From Sabellastarte sp. h YS-2021 (taxonomy: Eukaryota > Annelida > Polychaeta > Sabellida > Sabellidae): DNA of 64,000 nt. Positions 1 to 9,723 of this stretch are shown here, in pieces. How positions within the stretch are numbered: position 1 is the first letter of the stretch; each line of letters opens with the position of its first letter. A program made the position numbers and the translations under genes. Under the pieces are notes generated by a model. It was given only the letters and a program-made list of their open reading frames with translations. It ran no database searches and was not told the origin of the DNA. Where the stretch lies: contig OZ024933.1 in assembly GCA_964017235.1 (NCBI GenBank), positions 58,076,255-58,140,254 of the forward strand, given 5' to 3'.

Positions 1-285
1 CTAAATACACGCAGAATTCAGTACTTGCATGAAAAGAACATCTAAAATAGTACTGATACAGATTGACAAGGTTTGAAATTAATTTGGAATTTGTAACAAT
101 ATATTTTTGTATGAATAAAAATGTTTAAATTGAAATTTCTAACACATATGACTGCTTTCACTTTTATAACTGCATGAATTTATACAGCAGTGTGTTCAAA
201 AGAAATATGTGCACGAGTACATTGTGGTCTCATCTCCCATACAGAACACTCTTGTCTTTCTCACAACAAAAATATTGATCAATTT

Positions 286-293
286 TGATGTCA
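286..293 (+). promoter_or_regulatory. Possible CRE/ATF-like upstream element of the SRP gene
   Basis: TGATGTCA lies 28-35 bp before the predicted RNA start and recurs at that place in nearly all units (AGATGTCA in copies 5 and 7, CGATGTCA in copy 10). It is one base from the CRE core TGACGTCA. Vertebrate 7SL genes use an upstream ATF/CRE-type site, but there it lies further upstream. The sequence match is seen; the function is inference. Confidence 0.35.
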
Positions 294-332
294 AAGACCA
301 GTCAGACAGCACTGTCTAATGGCTGGGAGTTG

Positions 333-390
333 TGGCGTGCTCCTGTAATCCAGTTACTTGGAAGCCTGAGTTGAAGGACATGTTGAGGGT
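333..390 (+). promoter_or_regulatory. Putative internal Pol III promoter region (weak A- and B-box-like)
   Basis: The segment around 333-343 aligns with the internal A-box region of human 7SL, and TGTTGAGGGT at 381-390 aligns with its weak B-box-like segment. Neither is a strong tRNA-type consensus, as is usual for 7SL genes, which also need upstream elements. The same region occurs in each gene copy. Confidence 0.35.
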
Positions 391-616
391 AGGAGCTCTG
401 TTGGTTACCTTCCTATGTTGATCAGGTGTCTGCACTAAGCTGTGCATCAATATGGTGGCCCTGGTGGAGACTTGGGTCACCAGGTTGTATAATGAGGGAC
501 GTACAGGCTCAGGGTGGAAACACAGCAGGCAGAAGTCTCCGTGTACAGCAGTAGTGAGATTGCACTTGTGAATAGGAGATATCTGGTAGCCTACTCAATA
601 CAGACGGACTCAACTC

Positions 617-620
617 TTTT
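617..620 (+). terminator. Pol III T4 terminator of SRP gene copy 1
   Basis: TTTT directly follows CAACTC, the strand that closes helix 5. All copies share this site; in nine copies a C-to-T change lengthens the run to six T. Confidence 0.8.
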
Positions 621-765
621 ACCCTTTCTCAGTAATTTGTTTTTATTTGCAGAGATGCTGATGTTTAATTCACATTCTTATTGCTGTCATATACAGTTCA
701 CACAAATGTCATTCCAATTAAATAGCCTACAAATGCATGAACATCATTAGTTTTATTTGTACTCG

Positions 766-1484
766 CTAAATACACGCAGAATTCAGTACTTGCATGAAAA
801 GAACATCTAAAATAGTACTGATACAGATTGACAAGGTTTGAAATTAATTTGAAAATTCTAACACATATGACTGCTTTCACTTTTATAACTGCATGAATTT
901 ATATAGCAGTGTGTTCAAAAGAAATATGTGCACGAGTACATTGTGGTCTCATCTCCCATACAGAACACTCTTGTCTTTCTCACAACAAAAATATTGATCA
1001 ATTTTGATGTCAAAGACCAGTCAGACATCACTGTCTAATGGCTGGGAGTTGTGGCGTGCTCCTGTAATCCAGTTACTTGGAAGCCTGAGTTGAAGGACAT
1101 CTTGAGGGTAGGAGCTCTGTTGGTTACCTTCCTATGTTGATCAGGTGTCTGCACTAAGCTGTGCATCAATATGGTGGTCCTGGTGGAGACTTGGTTCACC
1201 AGATTGTATAATGAGGGACGTACAGGCTCAGATTGGAAACACAGCAGGCAGAAGTCTCCATGTACAGCAGTAGTGAGATTGCACTTGTGAATAGGAGATA
1301 TCTGGTAGCCTACTCAATACAGACGGACTCAACTCTTTTACCCTTTCTCAGTAATTTGTTTTTATTTGCAGAGATGCTGATGTTTAATTCACATTCTTAT
1401 TGCTGTCATATACAGTTCACACAAATGTCATTCCAATTAAATAGCCTACAAATGCATGAACATCATTAGTTTTATTTGTACTCG
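766..1484 (+). repeat. Short unit (719 bp) with a spacer deletion
   Basis: Unit 2 lacks 46 bp of the AT-rich spacer around 851-856, where other units carry the segment with TATATTTTTG and GAATAAAAATG. Short TTG-type homology flanks the gap. The deleted part lies about 180 bp upstream of gene copy 2, so the proximal upstream region and the RNA gene are intact. No other complete unit is short. Confidence 0.9.
1040..1339 (+). ncRNA. 7SL: SRP RNA gene, copy 2 (class A variant)
   Basis: Helix 8 apex reads CAGATTG instead of CAGGGTG, so the SRP54 loop is CAGA/AGCA and one stem pair becomes U opposite C. Helix 6 has GGTGGTCC with GGTTCACC, which leaves one U-U mismatch. CCATG replaces CCGTG after helix 8. 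Confidence 0.85.
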
Positions 1485-1804
1485 CTAAATACACGCAGAA
1501 TTCAGTACTTGCATGAAAAGAACATCTAAAATAGTACTGATACAGATTGACAAGGTTTGAAATTAATTTGGAATTTGTAACAATATATTTTTGTATGAAT
1601 AAAAATGTTTAAATTGAAATTTCTAACACATATGACTGCTTTCACTTTTATAACTGCATGAATTTATATAGCAGTGTGTTCAAAAGAAATATGTGCACGA
1701 GTACATTGTGGTCTCATCTCCCATACAGAACACTCTTGTCTTTCTCACAACAAAAATATTGATCTATTTTGATGTCAAAGACCAGTCAGACAGCACTGTC
1801 TAAT
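1340..1804. other. Intergenic spacer between SRP genes (exemplar, 465 bp)
   Basis: This spacer type separates all gene copies. It is AT-rich. I recognise no tRNA, 5S rRNA, snRNA or protein gene in it. It holds a 7-bp inverted repeat CAGTACT...AGTACTG with a 23-nt loop near the unit start, an AT-rich block that differs between units (GTAACAATATATTTTTG versus GTAGCAATATATCTTTG), and a conserved block just before the RNA gene that probably contains upstream promoter elements. Confidence 0.75.
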
Positions 1805-2104
1805 GGCTGGGAGTTGTGGCGCGCTCCTGTAATCCAGTTACTTGGAAGCCTGAGTTGAAGGACATCTTGAGGGTAGGAGCTCTGCTGGTTACCTTCCTAT
1901 GTTGATCAGGTGTCTGCACTAAGCTGTGCATCAATATGGTGGCCCTGGTGGAGACTTGGGTCACCAGGTTGTATAATGAGGGACGTACAGGCTCAGGGTG
2001 GAAACACAGCAGGCAGAAGTCTCCGTGTACAGCAGTAGTGAGATTGCACTTGTGAATAGGAGATATCTGGTAGCCTACTCAATACAGACGGACTCAACTC
2101 TTTT
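1805..2104 (+). ncRNA. 7SL: SRP RNA gene, copy 3 (class G)
   Basis: SRP54 and SRP19 sites intact. Has GCGCGCTCC in place of GCGTGCTCC in the Alu domain. Confidence 0.92.
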
Positions 2105-2569
2105 ACCCTTTCTCAGTAATTTGTTTTTATTTGCAGAGATGCTGATGTTTAATTCACATTCTTATTGCTGTCATATACAGTTCACACAAATGTCATTCCA
2201 ATTAAATAGCCTACAAATGCATGAACATCATTAGTTTTATTTGTACTCGCTAAATACACGCAGAATTCAGTACTTGCATGAAAAGAACATCTAAAATAGT
2301 ACTGATACAGATTGACAAGGTTTGAAATTAATTTGGAATTTGTAACAATATATTTTTGTATGAATAAAAATGTTTAAATTGAAATTTCTAACACATATGA
2401 CTGCTTTCACTTTTATAACTGCATGAATTTATATAGCAGTGTGTTCAAAAGAAATATGTGCACGAGTACATTGTGGTCTCATCTCCCATACAGAACACTC
2501 TTGTCTTTCTCACAACAAAAATATTGATCTATTTTGATGTCAAAGACCAGTCAGACAGCACTGTCTAAT

Positions 2570-2869
2570 GGCTGGGAGTTGTTGCGCGCTCCTGTAATCC
2601 AGTTACTTGGAAGCCTGAGTTGAAGGACATCTTGAGGGTAGGAGCTCTGTTGGTTACCTTCCTATGTTGATCAGGTGTCTGCACTAAGCTGTGCATCAAT
2701 ATGGTGGTCCTGGTGGAGACTTGGTTCACCAGATTGTATAATGAGGGACGTGCAGGCTCAGATTGGAAACACAGCAGGCAGAAGTCTCCATGTACAGCAG
2801 TAGTGAGATTGCACTTGTGAATAGGAGATATCTGGTAGCCTACTCAATACAGACGGACTCAACTCTTTT
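2570..2869 (+). ncRNA. 7SL: SRP RNA gene, copy 4 (class A variant)
   Basis: Helix 8 apex CAGATTG. The Alu-domain loop GTGGCG is changed to GTTGCG, a private substitution in the SRP9/14-binding region, with GCGCGCTCC next to it. Helix 6 carries GGTGGTCC/GGTTCACC with one mismatch; GTGCAGG replaces GTACAGG. Several changes in functional sites make this a likely non-functional copy. Confidence 0.8.
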
Positions 2870-3334
2870 ACCCTTTCTCAGTAATTTGTTTTTATTTGCA
2901 GAGATGCTGATGTTTAATTCACATTCTTATTGCTGTCATATACAGTTCACACAAATGTCATTCCAATTAAATAGCCTACAAATGCATGAACATCATTAGT
3001 TTTATTTGTACTCGCTAAATACACGCAGAATTCAGTACTTGCATGAAAAGAACATCTAAAATAGTACTGATACAGATTGACAAGGTTTGAAATTAATTTG
3101 GAATTTGTAACAATATATTTTTGTATGAATAAAAATGTTTAAATTGAAATTTCTAACACATATGACTGCTTTCACTTTTATAACTGCATGAATTTATATA
3201 GCAGTGTGTTCAAAAGAAATATGTGCACGAGTACATTGTGGTCTCATCTCCCATACAGAACACTCTTGTCTTTCTCACAACAAAAATATTGATCAATTTA
3301 GATGTCAAAGACCAGTCAGACAGCACTGTCTAAT

Positions 3335-3634
3335 GGCTGGGAGTTGTGGCGTGCTCCTGTAATCCAGTTACTTGGAAGCCTGAGTTGAAGGACATGTTGA
3401 GGGTAGGAGCTCTGTTGGTTACCTTCCTATGTTGATCAGGTGTCTGCACTAAGCTGTGCATCAATATGGTGGCCCTGGTGGAGACTTGGGTCACCAGGTT
3501 GTATAATGAGGGACGTACAGGCTCAGGGTGGAAACACAGCAGGCAGAAGTCTCCGTGTACAGCAGTAGTGAGATTGCACTTGTGAATAGGAGATATCTGG
3601 TAGCCTACTCAATACAGACGGACTCAACTCTTTT
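3335..3634 (+). ncRNA. 7SL: SRP RNA gene, copy 5 (class G)
   Basis: Same RNA sequence type as copy 1, with intact SRP54 and SRP19 sites. The last gene before the LINE, which lies 298 bp downstream of its terminator. Confidence 0.92.
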
Positions 3635-3918
3635 ACCCTTTCTCAGTAATTTGTTTTTATTTGCAGAGATGCTGATGTTTCATTCACATTCTTATTGCTG
3701 TCATATACAGTTCACACAAATGTCATTCCAATTAAATAGCCTACAAATGCATGAACATCATTAGTTTTATTTGTACTCGCTAAATACACGCAGAATTCAG
3801 TACTTGCATGAAAAGAACATCTAAAATAGTACTGATACAGATTGACAAGGTTTGAAATTAATTTGGAATTTGTAACAATATATTTTTGTATGAATAAAAA
3901 TGTTTAAATTGAAATTTC

Positions 3919-3932
3919 TAACACATATGACT
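3919..3932. repeat. Target-site duplication of the LINE, left copy
   Basis: TAACACATATGACT, identical to 9749-9762. Uninterrupted units contain this sequence once, in the spacer. Confidence 0.95.
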
Positions 3933-4462
3933 CCCCCTGTGGGTCCGGGGATGTAGAATAGGCCCAACGTATCCTCCTGCGTGTCGTAAGAGGCGACTAA
4001 TTGGAGGCAGCCTGTTTGCCGTGGGTTGCGATCCGTGTCAGTGGAAGAGAGGGTCCTGGCTGTTGAGCCAATACTTTGTTGCGGCATTGAGGAGGCAATA
4101 CACAGCTTTGGCCTCAATTTCACTTAGTCGGAAGGTTAAGATGGCCTGGCTTAATCAATCGGCTGGTAGTGCCAAGCCCTAATACTCCAAATTAGTGATG
4201 GCTTGTTGTTTGTAATGGTTTATACTGTTGTACTTGATTGTTGTATTCTGATGGTGTTTGGTCTGTGCTTTGGTTTGGAGTATCTAGAAGGCGGCTGCTT
4301 AACAGGTCAATCAAGGTTCACTTTTTATGTGTTCTTTGAGTATATTGCTAATGTATCTCTGATATCAGTGTGCAGGGCTCAGCTCCACACTATTATGATA
4401 TCCCCTTATTGGGCTCGAAGGGTGGGTGGAGAGCATTGGCAACGAAAAATCTTTACTACATT
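3933..4462 (+). other. LINE 5' untranslated region
   Basis: GC-rich start CCCCCTGTGGGTCCGGGG, which can fold CCCC against GGGG, followed by AGAATAGGCCCAACG and GTCGTAAGAGGCGACTAA. I recall such 5' ends from many mollusc LINEs but cannot verify it here. LINEs of this type carry an internal promoter in the 5' UTR. Short open frames at 4203-4487 show no family features. Confidence 0.65.
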
Positions 4463-5692
4463 ATGGCAACTCAACACTCTCTACTGATTGATAGGAAAAG
4501 ATCTAGACCTGATATTACGACTACGGACTTTGATTCTGCTCAGATTTGCTCATGGCCACGTTTCCTGCTTATTAAAGGTACAAATGATGAAAGACCTTTA
4601 TACAAACTGTCACCATTTGCTGTTAACAAAGCCATTGTTGCTATACTTGGTTCTGATCCATTTAACATAAAGAAGTTAAGGAATGGAAGCATTTTGGTGG
4701 AAGTGGACAAGGAAACACAGAGCCAGAAATTACTGAAAACTACAAAATTGAATCTGACAATGGACAATGCTATCCCAATCGATGTTTCACCACATTACAG
4801 TTTAAACACTAAGAAAGGGGTCATTAGATGCCCAGACATAAAAGACTGTACTGATGACGAAATATTAGAAGGCCTGAAAACTGAAGGTGTCATCAAACTA
4901 GACAGGATTTCGGTATTTAGAGATGGACAGAGAAAACCAACAGGGACCTTTATATTGACATTTCAAAGCCAGACCTTACCTAAATACATCAGGGTGGGTT
5001 ACTATAGGGTGGCTGTGTCACAATTTATCCCAAATCCTGTGAGGTGCTACAAGTGTCAAAAGTTTGGTCATACTAAATTCAACTGCAGAAAGAATGAAGT
5101 TTGCACTAAATGTGGGCAAGAAGATCACACAGACCATCAAGAATGCAAGAATGAAGCAAAATGTGTCAATTGCCAAGGTAAGCATGAATCAAATAATAAA
5201 GAATGTCCAAAATGGAAAGAAGAAAAGGAAATTCAAAGAATCAAGACAGAAAGAGGAATTTCATACATAGAAGCGAAGAAACAGATGGACATATTTAATT
5301 CTGTGAAAACAACATATGCCCAGGCAGCTGCAGCAACCAAACCTGTGGTGAAAACAGCAACAGTGGAAACACAAACAGAAATGACTTGGCCAGAAGGCAC
5401 AAAACAACCAAAAAAGTGTGCAGTTGAAAAACAGACACCTAAAGTGACTAAAACAAGTTCATCAAGTCAGACAAGTGCATCTCAAAATGACCCTATTAAA
5501 CTGAAAATAAGTCAAAGCAAAGTATATTTGACGAAACAACATAAGGGATCTAATGACCCTATTAAACAATACAACAAATATGATGTTTTGAGTGATAGTG
5601 ACAGTGAAATGAGTGTCGAAGAATCCCCAATCACAAGTTCACAAGGGCGGAGTGGCAATAAAAGTGTAAATAATGGAACCAAACAAAAATAA
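4463..5692 (+). CDS. LINE ORF1: gag-like nucleic-acid-binding protein with three zinc knuckles
   Basis: A 409-residue protein from ATG 4463 (MATQHS). The frame stays open upstream to a GTG at 4370, but the first ATG is the likelier start. It probably coats the element RNA and acts as a nucleic acid chaperone. Residues about 30-190 form the gag-like region that precedes zinc knuckles in I and jockey elements and may have an RRM-like fold (inference). Three knuckles follow: CX2CX4HX4C at about 195-208, CX2CX4HX5C at 214-228 and CX2CX3HX6C at 234-248. Then comes a charged, Lys/Glu-rich stretch (250-275) and a low-complexity Thr/Ser/Gln/Lys-rich tail, probably disordered. The 3' end overlaps ORF2 by 20 nt in another frame. 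Confidence 0.9.
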   Translation: MATQHSLLIDRKRSRPDITTTDFDSAQICSWPRFLLIKGTNDERPLYKLSPFAVNKAIVAILGSDPFNIKKLRNGSILVEVDKETQSQKLLKTTKLNLTMDNAIPIDVSPHYSLNTKKGVIRCPDIKDCTDDEILEGLKTEGVIKLDRISVFRDGQRKPTGTFILTFQSQTLPKYIRVGYYRVAVSQFIPNPVRCYKCQKFGHTKFNCRKNEVCTKCGQEDHTDHQECKNEAKCVNCQGKHESNNKECPKWKEEKEIQRIKTERGISYIEAKKQMDIFNSVKTTYAQAAAATKPVVKTATVETQTEMTWPEGTKQPKKCAVEKQTPKVTKTSSSSQTSASQNDPIKLKISQSKVYLTKQHKGSNDPIKQYNKYDVLSDSDSEMSVEESPITSSQGRSGNKSVNNGTKQK

Positions 5693-8600
5693 AAGTATAA
5701 TACAGTGGAACTGTCGTGGCTTTAGGCCAAATTTTGAAGAAATTAAAAATTTAATTTCCAATTTTAGACCCTACATTTTAGCATTACAGGAAACTCATTT
5801 TAAAGAAACAGATAATGTAAATATTAGAGGATTTGATCATTATTTTAAAACTTGTATGTCTGAAGTAGATGGGAGAGCCACTGGTGGCTGCTCTATTTTT
5901 GTTAAGAAAGGTATACCCCATGAGGTACTTGAGTTAGATACAGAACTGCAGACAGTTGCTGTAAAAGTATCTCTGCATAAAACTATAACTGTATGTAATG
6001 TATATATTCCACCACGTTTTAATGTTGCACAAAGTGATATTGATAATCTAGTCAACCAGTTACCTGCACCTTTTCTATTTATTGGAGATTTTAATGCACA
6101 TAGTGATTTGTGGGGTTGTTCCTCGTCTAATAGTTTAGGCTATAAGGTGGAACATCTTCTTGAATCCTCAAATATTTGTTTACTTAATGATAAGTCACCT
6201 ACCTACTTTCATCCTGCATCAGGTTCATTCACCTCAATAGATTTGTCTTTATGTTCTGCATCTGTTTTTCTTGATTTTACATGGCAGGTCCATTCAGATC
6301 AGTGTGGTAGTGACCATTTTCCTATTTTAATTGATATAGTTAAGAGTATGCCTAAGGACAATGTTCCTCGTTGGAATCTTAAAAAGGCTGATTGGCCAAA
6401 ATTCAAACTTCAGTGTTCTCTGGATATTAATAGACATAATTTTACTGACTCTACAGAAAAGTTTCCTGCATTTTTAAATAAGTTAAATGACATAGCAACA
6501 AAATGTGTGCCAAAGTCAACTGGACAGTCCACTGGTAGCTACAAACCATGGTTCAACAGTGAATGCAAAAAAGCTGTTAAGGCTCGTCAAAATGCAATGG
6601 ATAAATGCCGTATAAATCCTACATCGGATAACATAAATGCATATAAAACCTGTCGAGCTAATGCTCGTAAAATAATTAAAGAAAATAAAAGGAAATCGTG
6701 GCATGAATATGTATCAAAACTAAATGTAAAGACACCAGCAAAGAAGGTATGGGAAATGATAAGGAAAATAAGTGGCAAACAAAGTAACACCACAATACAC
6801 CATCTGGAAAATAATGATGGGACAAAAGTAACAGAAAGAGTTGATATAGCAAATAGGTTGGCCGAAGAAATCCACAAGAATTCTAGCAGCAACAATTACC
6901 GTACAGAGTTTCAAAAATATAAAGAGAAAACTGAAAAAGAACACTTGGATTTTGACACAGACAACTCTGAAAACTACAATGTACCATTTACAATTAGAGA
7001 ACTATGTGATGCTATGAAAAAGTCTCATGATACAGCCACTGGTCCAGATGAGATCCATTATCAGCTGCTAAAACATCTACCAAGAGACTCACTTATGGTG
7101 TTACTTGATGTATTTAATGATATATGGGCTTCAGGTGAAATTCCTGAATGCTGGAAAGAGGCCACTGTAATACCTATTTCTAAACCAGGCAAAGACCCAA
7201 AAAACCCGTCCAATTACCGCCCCATATCTCTGACGAGCTGTTTATGCAAAACCATGGAAAGAATGAGTAATACTAGACTAGTTTGGTTCCTTGAGAAAAA
7301 TAATATTTTAACAAAATATCAAAGTGGTTTTAGAAAAGGTCGAACTACAACAGACCAATTAATAAGACTTGAATCTTTTATTAGAGATTCCTTTTTAAAA
7401 GGCAACCATGTAGTCTCTGTATTTTTTGATTTAGAAAAAGCCTACGATACAGTATGGAAGTATGGCGTTATAAGAGATCTACATAAAGTAGGCCTAAGGG
7501 GGCGAATGCCCATGTTTATTCAGAATTTTTTATCAAACAGAGTTTTTAGAGTTCGTTTAGGATCCGTTTATTCAGATATACATGGGCAAGAGATGGGTGT
7601 TCCCCAGGGCAGCATCCTCTCTGTTACATTATTTATTTTAAAGATTAACAGTATTGCTGATGTGATTCCAGCTAGCTTTGAAAAGTCTCTTTTTGTTGAT
7701 GATTTCTCAATCACTTGTTCTTCTAGAAATATGGCTTCAATAGAAAGGCAACTTCAATTGTGTTTGAATAAAGTAGAGAAATGGGCTGATGAAAATGGTT
7801 TTAAATTTTCTAAAACCAAAACTGTTTGCATGCATTTCTGTAATAAAAGAAAACTTCATCCAGACCCAACATTGACAATATATAACTCACAAATCCCTGT
7901 TGTGTCACAAACTAAGTTCCTTGGTGTTATATTTGACAGTAAACTGAATTTTAAGGCACACATTGATTATATTCGCCAGAAATGTGAAAAAGCCATGAAC
8001 TTACTGAAAGTAGTTGCCAAAATGGATTGGGGAGCAGATAGAAGTGTTTTAATGAGACTTTATCGTTCATTTGTTCGTTCTAGATTGGACTATGGTTGTG
8101 CTGTTTTTAGTTCTGCTCGTAAGTCTTATCTTAAGAAATTGGAACCCATTCAAAACCAGGGCTTGAGAATATGCCTGGGAGCCTTCAGGACTTCTCCAAT
8201 GCAAAGCTTGTATGTAGAGGCAAATGAGCCACCCTTGTATTTAAGGTTTGATAAATTATGTATTCAGTATGCTTTGAAATTGAGAAGTAATCCTGACAAT
8301 CCAGCTTACGATGTTGTTTTTAACCCTCAGTTATATGATCTGTATGATAAGAAACCATCTGCAATAAGATCTTTTGGGCATCGAGTAGAGGAAGATTTTT
8401 CTGTTGTCTGTCCTCAGCTGGATCTAATTCAGACTGTGTCATTGCCAGATGACCCACCCTGGACTATACAGAAACCTCACATAGACTTATATCTCACACA
8501 TCAAAAGAAACATCTTGGTGATGATTGTATGTTTCAAAGTCTATTTGCTGAGTTAAGAAGCTATTACTCTGACCATAGGGCTATATATACTGATGGATCG

Positions 8601-9377
8601 AAAACAGAAAATAGGGTTGCTGCAGCTGCTACATCTGATGGCCTCAGTGCCCAGGTCAGACTTCCTGGCAATGCTAGCATATTCACAGCTGAATTACAGG
8701 CTCTGAAAATGGCTTTTAATATAGTTAAAAATTGTGATGAGGATCGTTTTATCATATTTTGTGACTCTTTATCTAGTCTTCAAGCTCTTGATAGCAACAA
8801 CTGTGATCATCCTTTTATTCAAGATATTTTAAAGCTTTTTAATGATTGTTGTTCAGTAAATAAGAAAGTTGTTTTAGCTTGGGTTCCTAGTCATGTAGGC
8901 ATAAAGGGCAATGAAAAAGCAGATGAGCTTGCCAAACAGGCCTTGAATTTTAATGTTTTAGACTTGAAAGTCCCCTATACAGACTTGAAAGTAAATGTAA
9001 ATAGTGTTTTTAAACAGAAGTGGCAAGCTCAATGGAATGCGTGTCCTGATAATAAACTATTCCAAATAAACCCTACTGTTGGAGATTTTTATTTTTGGAC
9101 GGATTTATCTCGTAGGGAAGAAATAGTTATAACACGAGCCCGTATAGGACACACTTATTTCACCCATAGTTATCTGTTGAAAGGTGAAGATATGCCCTGG
9201 TGCATTCCATGTCATTGTCCTGATACAGTGAAACACATATTACTAGACTGTATCGACCTACGTGACACAAGAATTAAATACTATAGAAACATAAATAATT
9301 TAAAAGACTTACTATATGGAAACATTAAAGTTATATGTAATTATTTAAAAGAATGTGGATTATTTTATAAATTTTAG
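5673..9377 (+). CDS. LINE ORF2: APE endonuclease, reverse transcriptase, RNase H polyprotein
   Basis: A 1234-residue protein that nicks target DNA, primes reverse transcription there and can degrade the RNA strand. Endonuclease, about 8-222: QWNCRG (Asn13), LQET (Glu40), GDFNAH (Asp139, Asn141), GSDHFP (Asp214, His215). Reverse transcriptase, about 490-765: NYRPISL, SGFRKGRTTTDQL, FFDLEKAYD (catalytic Asp586), GVPQGS (642-647), FVDD (catalytic Asp676, Asp677). RNase H, about 968-1090: YTDGS (Asp974), TAELQAL (Glu1007), CDSLSSLQAL (Asp1031), WVPSHVGIKGNEKADELA (His1074, Asp1084). C-terminal knuckle CX2CX7HX4C at 1177-1193. All catalytic residues are present and no frameshift or stop interrupts it. 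ATG 5673 lies 20 nt upstream of the ORF1 stop end, which suggests termination-reinitiation or a +1 shift for translation. The length is typical of RNase H-bearing I-group elements. Confidence 0.95.
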   Translation: MEPNKNKSIIQWNCRGFRPNFEEIKNLISNFRPYILALQETHFKETDNVNIRGFDHYFKTCMSEVDGRATGGCSIFVKKGIPHEVLELDTELQTVAVKVSLHKTITVCNVYIPPRFNVAQSDIDNLVNQLPAPFLFIGDFNAHSDLWGCSSSNSLGYKVEHLLESSNICLLNDKSPTYFHPASGSFTSIDLSLCSASVFLDFTWQVHSDQCGSDHFPILIDIVKSMPKDNVPRWNLKKADWPKFKLQCSLDINRHNFTDSTEKFPAFLNKLNDIATKCVPKSTGQSTGSYKPWFNSECKKAVKARQNAMDKCRINPTSDNINAYKTCRANARKIIKENKRKSWHEYVSKLNVKTPAKKVWEMIRKISGKQSNTTIHHLENNDGTKVTERVDIANRLAEEIHKNSSSNNYRTEFQKYKEKTEKEHLDFDTDNSENYNVPFTIRELCDAMKKSHDTATGPDEIHYQLLKHLPRDSLMVLLDVFNDIWASGEIPECWKEATVIPISKPGKDPKNPSNYRPISLTSCLCKTMERMSNTRLVWFLEKNNILTKYQSGFRKGRTTTDQLIRLESFIRDSFLKGNHVVSVFFDLEKAYDTVWKYGVIRDLHKVGLRGRMPMFIQNFLSNRVFRVRLGSVYSDIHGQEMGVPQGSILSVTLFILKINSIADVIPASFEKSLFVDDFSITCSSRNMASIERQLQLCLNKVEKWADENGFKFSKTKTVCMHFCNKRKLHPDPTLTIYNSQIPVVSQTKFLGVIFDSKLNFKAHIDYIRQKCEKAMNLLKVVAKMDWGADRSVLMRLYRSFVRSRLDYGCAVFSSARKSYLKKLEPIQNQGLRICLGAFRTSPMQSLYVEANEPPLYLRFDKLCIQYALKLRSNPDNPAYDVVFNPQLYDLYDKKPSAIRSFGHRVEEDFSVVCPQLDLIQTVSLPDDPPWTIQKPHIDLYLTHQKKHLGDDCMFQSLFAELRSYYSDHRAIYTDGSKTENRVAAAATSDGLSAQVRLPGNASIFTAELQALKMAFNIVKNCDEDRFIIFCDSLSSLQALDSNNCDHPFIQDILKLFNDCCSVNKKVVLAWVPSHVGIKGNEKADELAKQALNFNVLDLKVPYTDLKVNVNSVFKQKWQAQWNACPDNKLFQINPTVGDFYFWTDLSRREEIVITRARIGHTYFTHSYLLKGEDMPWCIPCHCPDTVKHILLDCIDLRDTRIKYYRNINNLKDLLYGNIKVICNYLKECGLFYKF

Positions 9378-9683
9378 CAATCTAATTTATTTGGTATTGT
9401 CGTAATTTTTGTTAAGTTATTGTGTGTTTTCTAGTTTTCTTGTTTTATCTGTGATATATGTATATCTATTTTGTGTAGTCTAGTCGTATTTGTATTCTAT
9501 TGTATTATGATATATTTTATATTTTCTATGTTATTTTTACTTTCCTTATCTAGTCATTTATTTTGGTTTTTTGACCAGTAAAGTGTATTGTATTTCTATT
9601 GATTGTTTTTTGTATAGTTCTCCATTTTACTTGTATTTATTGATGTTGTATATATTTTAGTTAATGTACTTATTAGTTTTAAT

Positions 9684-9715
9684 GGTGCTGTATGACACCA
9701 AGGTGTTTAAGCACC
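9684..9715 (+). promoter_or_regulatory. Paired 3' hairpins of the LINE, probable RT recognition structure
   Basis: Two consecutive short hairpins: GGTG...CACC (9684-9699) and GGTG...CACC (9702-9715), which can also pair across the pair as GGTGCT with AGCACC. They sit just before the terminal repeats, the usual place where a LINE reverse transcriptase recognises its own RNA. The folding is visible; the role is inferred. Confidence 0.5.
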
Positions 9716-9723
9716 AAAATTTT

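Larger units (their letters stand above)
321..620 (+). ncRNA. 7SL: SRP (7SL) RNA gene, copy 1 (class G)
   Basis: RNA scaffold of the signal recognition particle, which targets ribosomes making secretory and membrane proteins to the ER. Seen in order: Alu domain starting GGCTGGGAGTTGTGGCG, the TGTAATC loop motif, hairpin TCCAG/TTGGA, then GAGTTGA (368-374), which pairs with TCAACTC (610-616) at the 3' end to close helix 5. The S domain has CACTAAG and GCATCAATATGG, very close to human 7SL. Helix 6 pairs GGTGGCCC with GGGTCACC and is capped by GGAG, the SRP19-type loop. Helix 8 has CAGG opposite AGCA and a GUG/CAC stem with a GAAA tetraloop, the SRP54 site. TTTT ends the gene. The length of about 300 nt matches animal SRP RNA. 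There is no poly(A) tail, so this is not a 7SL-derived retroposon. The exact 5' end could be 321 or 322. Carries the less common CATGTTG and CTGTTGG alleles. Confidence 0.93.
1..3932 (+). repeat. 765-bp SRP-RNA tandem array, left segment (units 1-5 and start of unit 6)
   Basis: Head-to-tail units starting at 1, 766, 1485, 2250, 3015 and 3780, each opening with CTAAATACACGCAG. All are 765 bp except unit 2 (719 bp). Each unit holds one SRP RNA gene plus a spacer. Unit 6 is cut by a LINE after 3932. The array continues to the left of the window. Seen directly by repeated sequence and constant spacing. Confidence 0.98.

Noticed and set aside
321-620. 7SL-like segment as an Alu/B1-type SINE
   Set aside because: It is full length including the S domain, has no poly(A) tail and no target-site duplication, and lies at a fixed place in each tandem unit.
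514-750. A 78-codon open frame present in every unit (METQQ...), seemingly a conserved small protein family
   Set aside because: It starts at GTG or TTG, not ATG, begins inside helix 8 of the SRP RNA gene and runs through the Pol III terminator into the spacer. Its conservation is that of the tandem repeat. It has no recognisable domain.
3821-4123. Antisense 100-codon frame across the array/LINE junction
   Set aside because: It spans an insertion boundary, so it is chance.
4203-4487. 94-codon open frame in the LINE 5' UTR
   Set aside because: It is hydrophobic and Cys-rich without a motif, overlaps the region just before ORF1, and has no equivalent I know in I-group elements.
6516-6944. Overlapping antisense frames within LINE ORF2
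   Set aside because: Shadows of the ORF2 coding sequence on the opposite strand with no features of their own.
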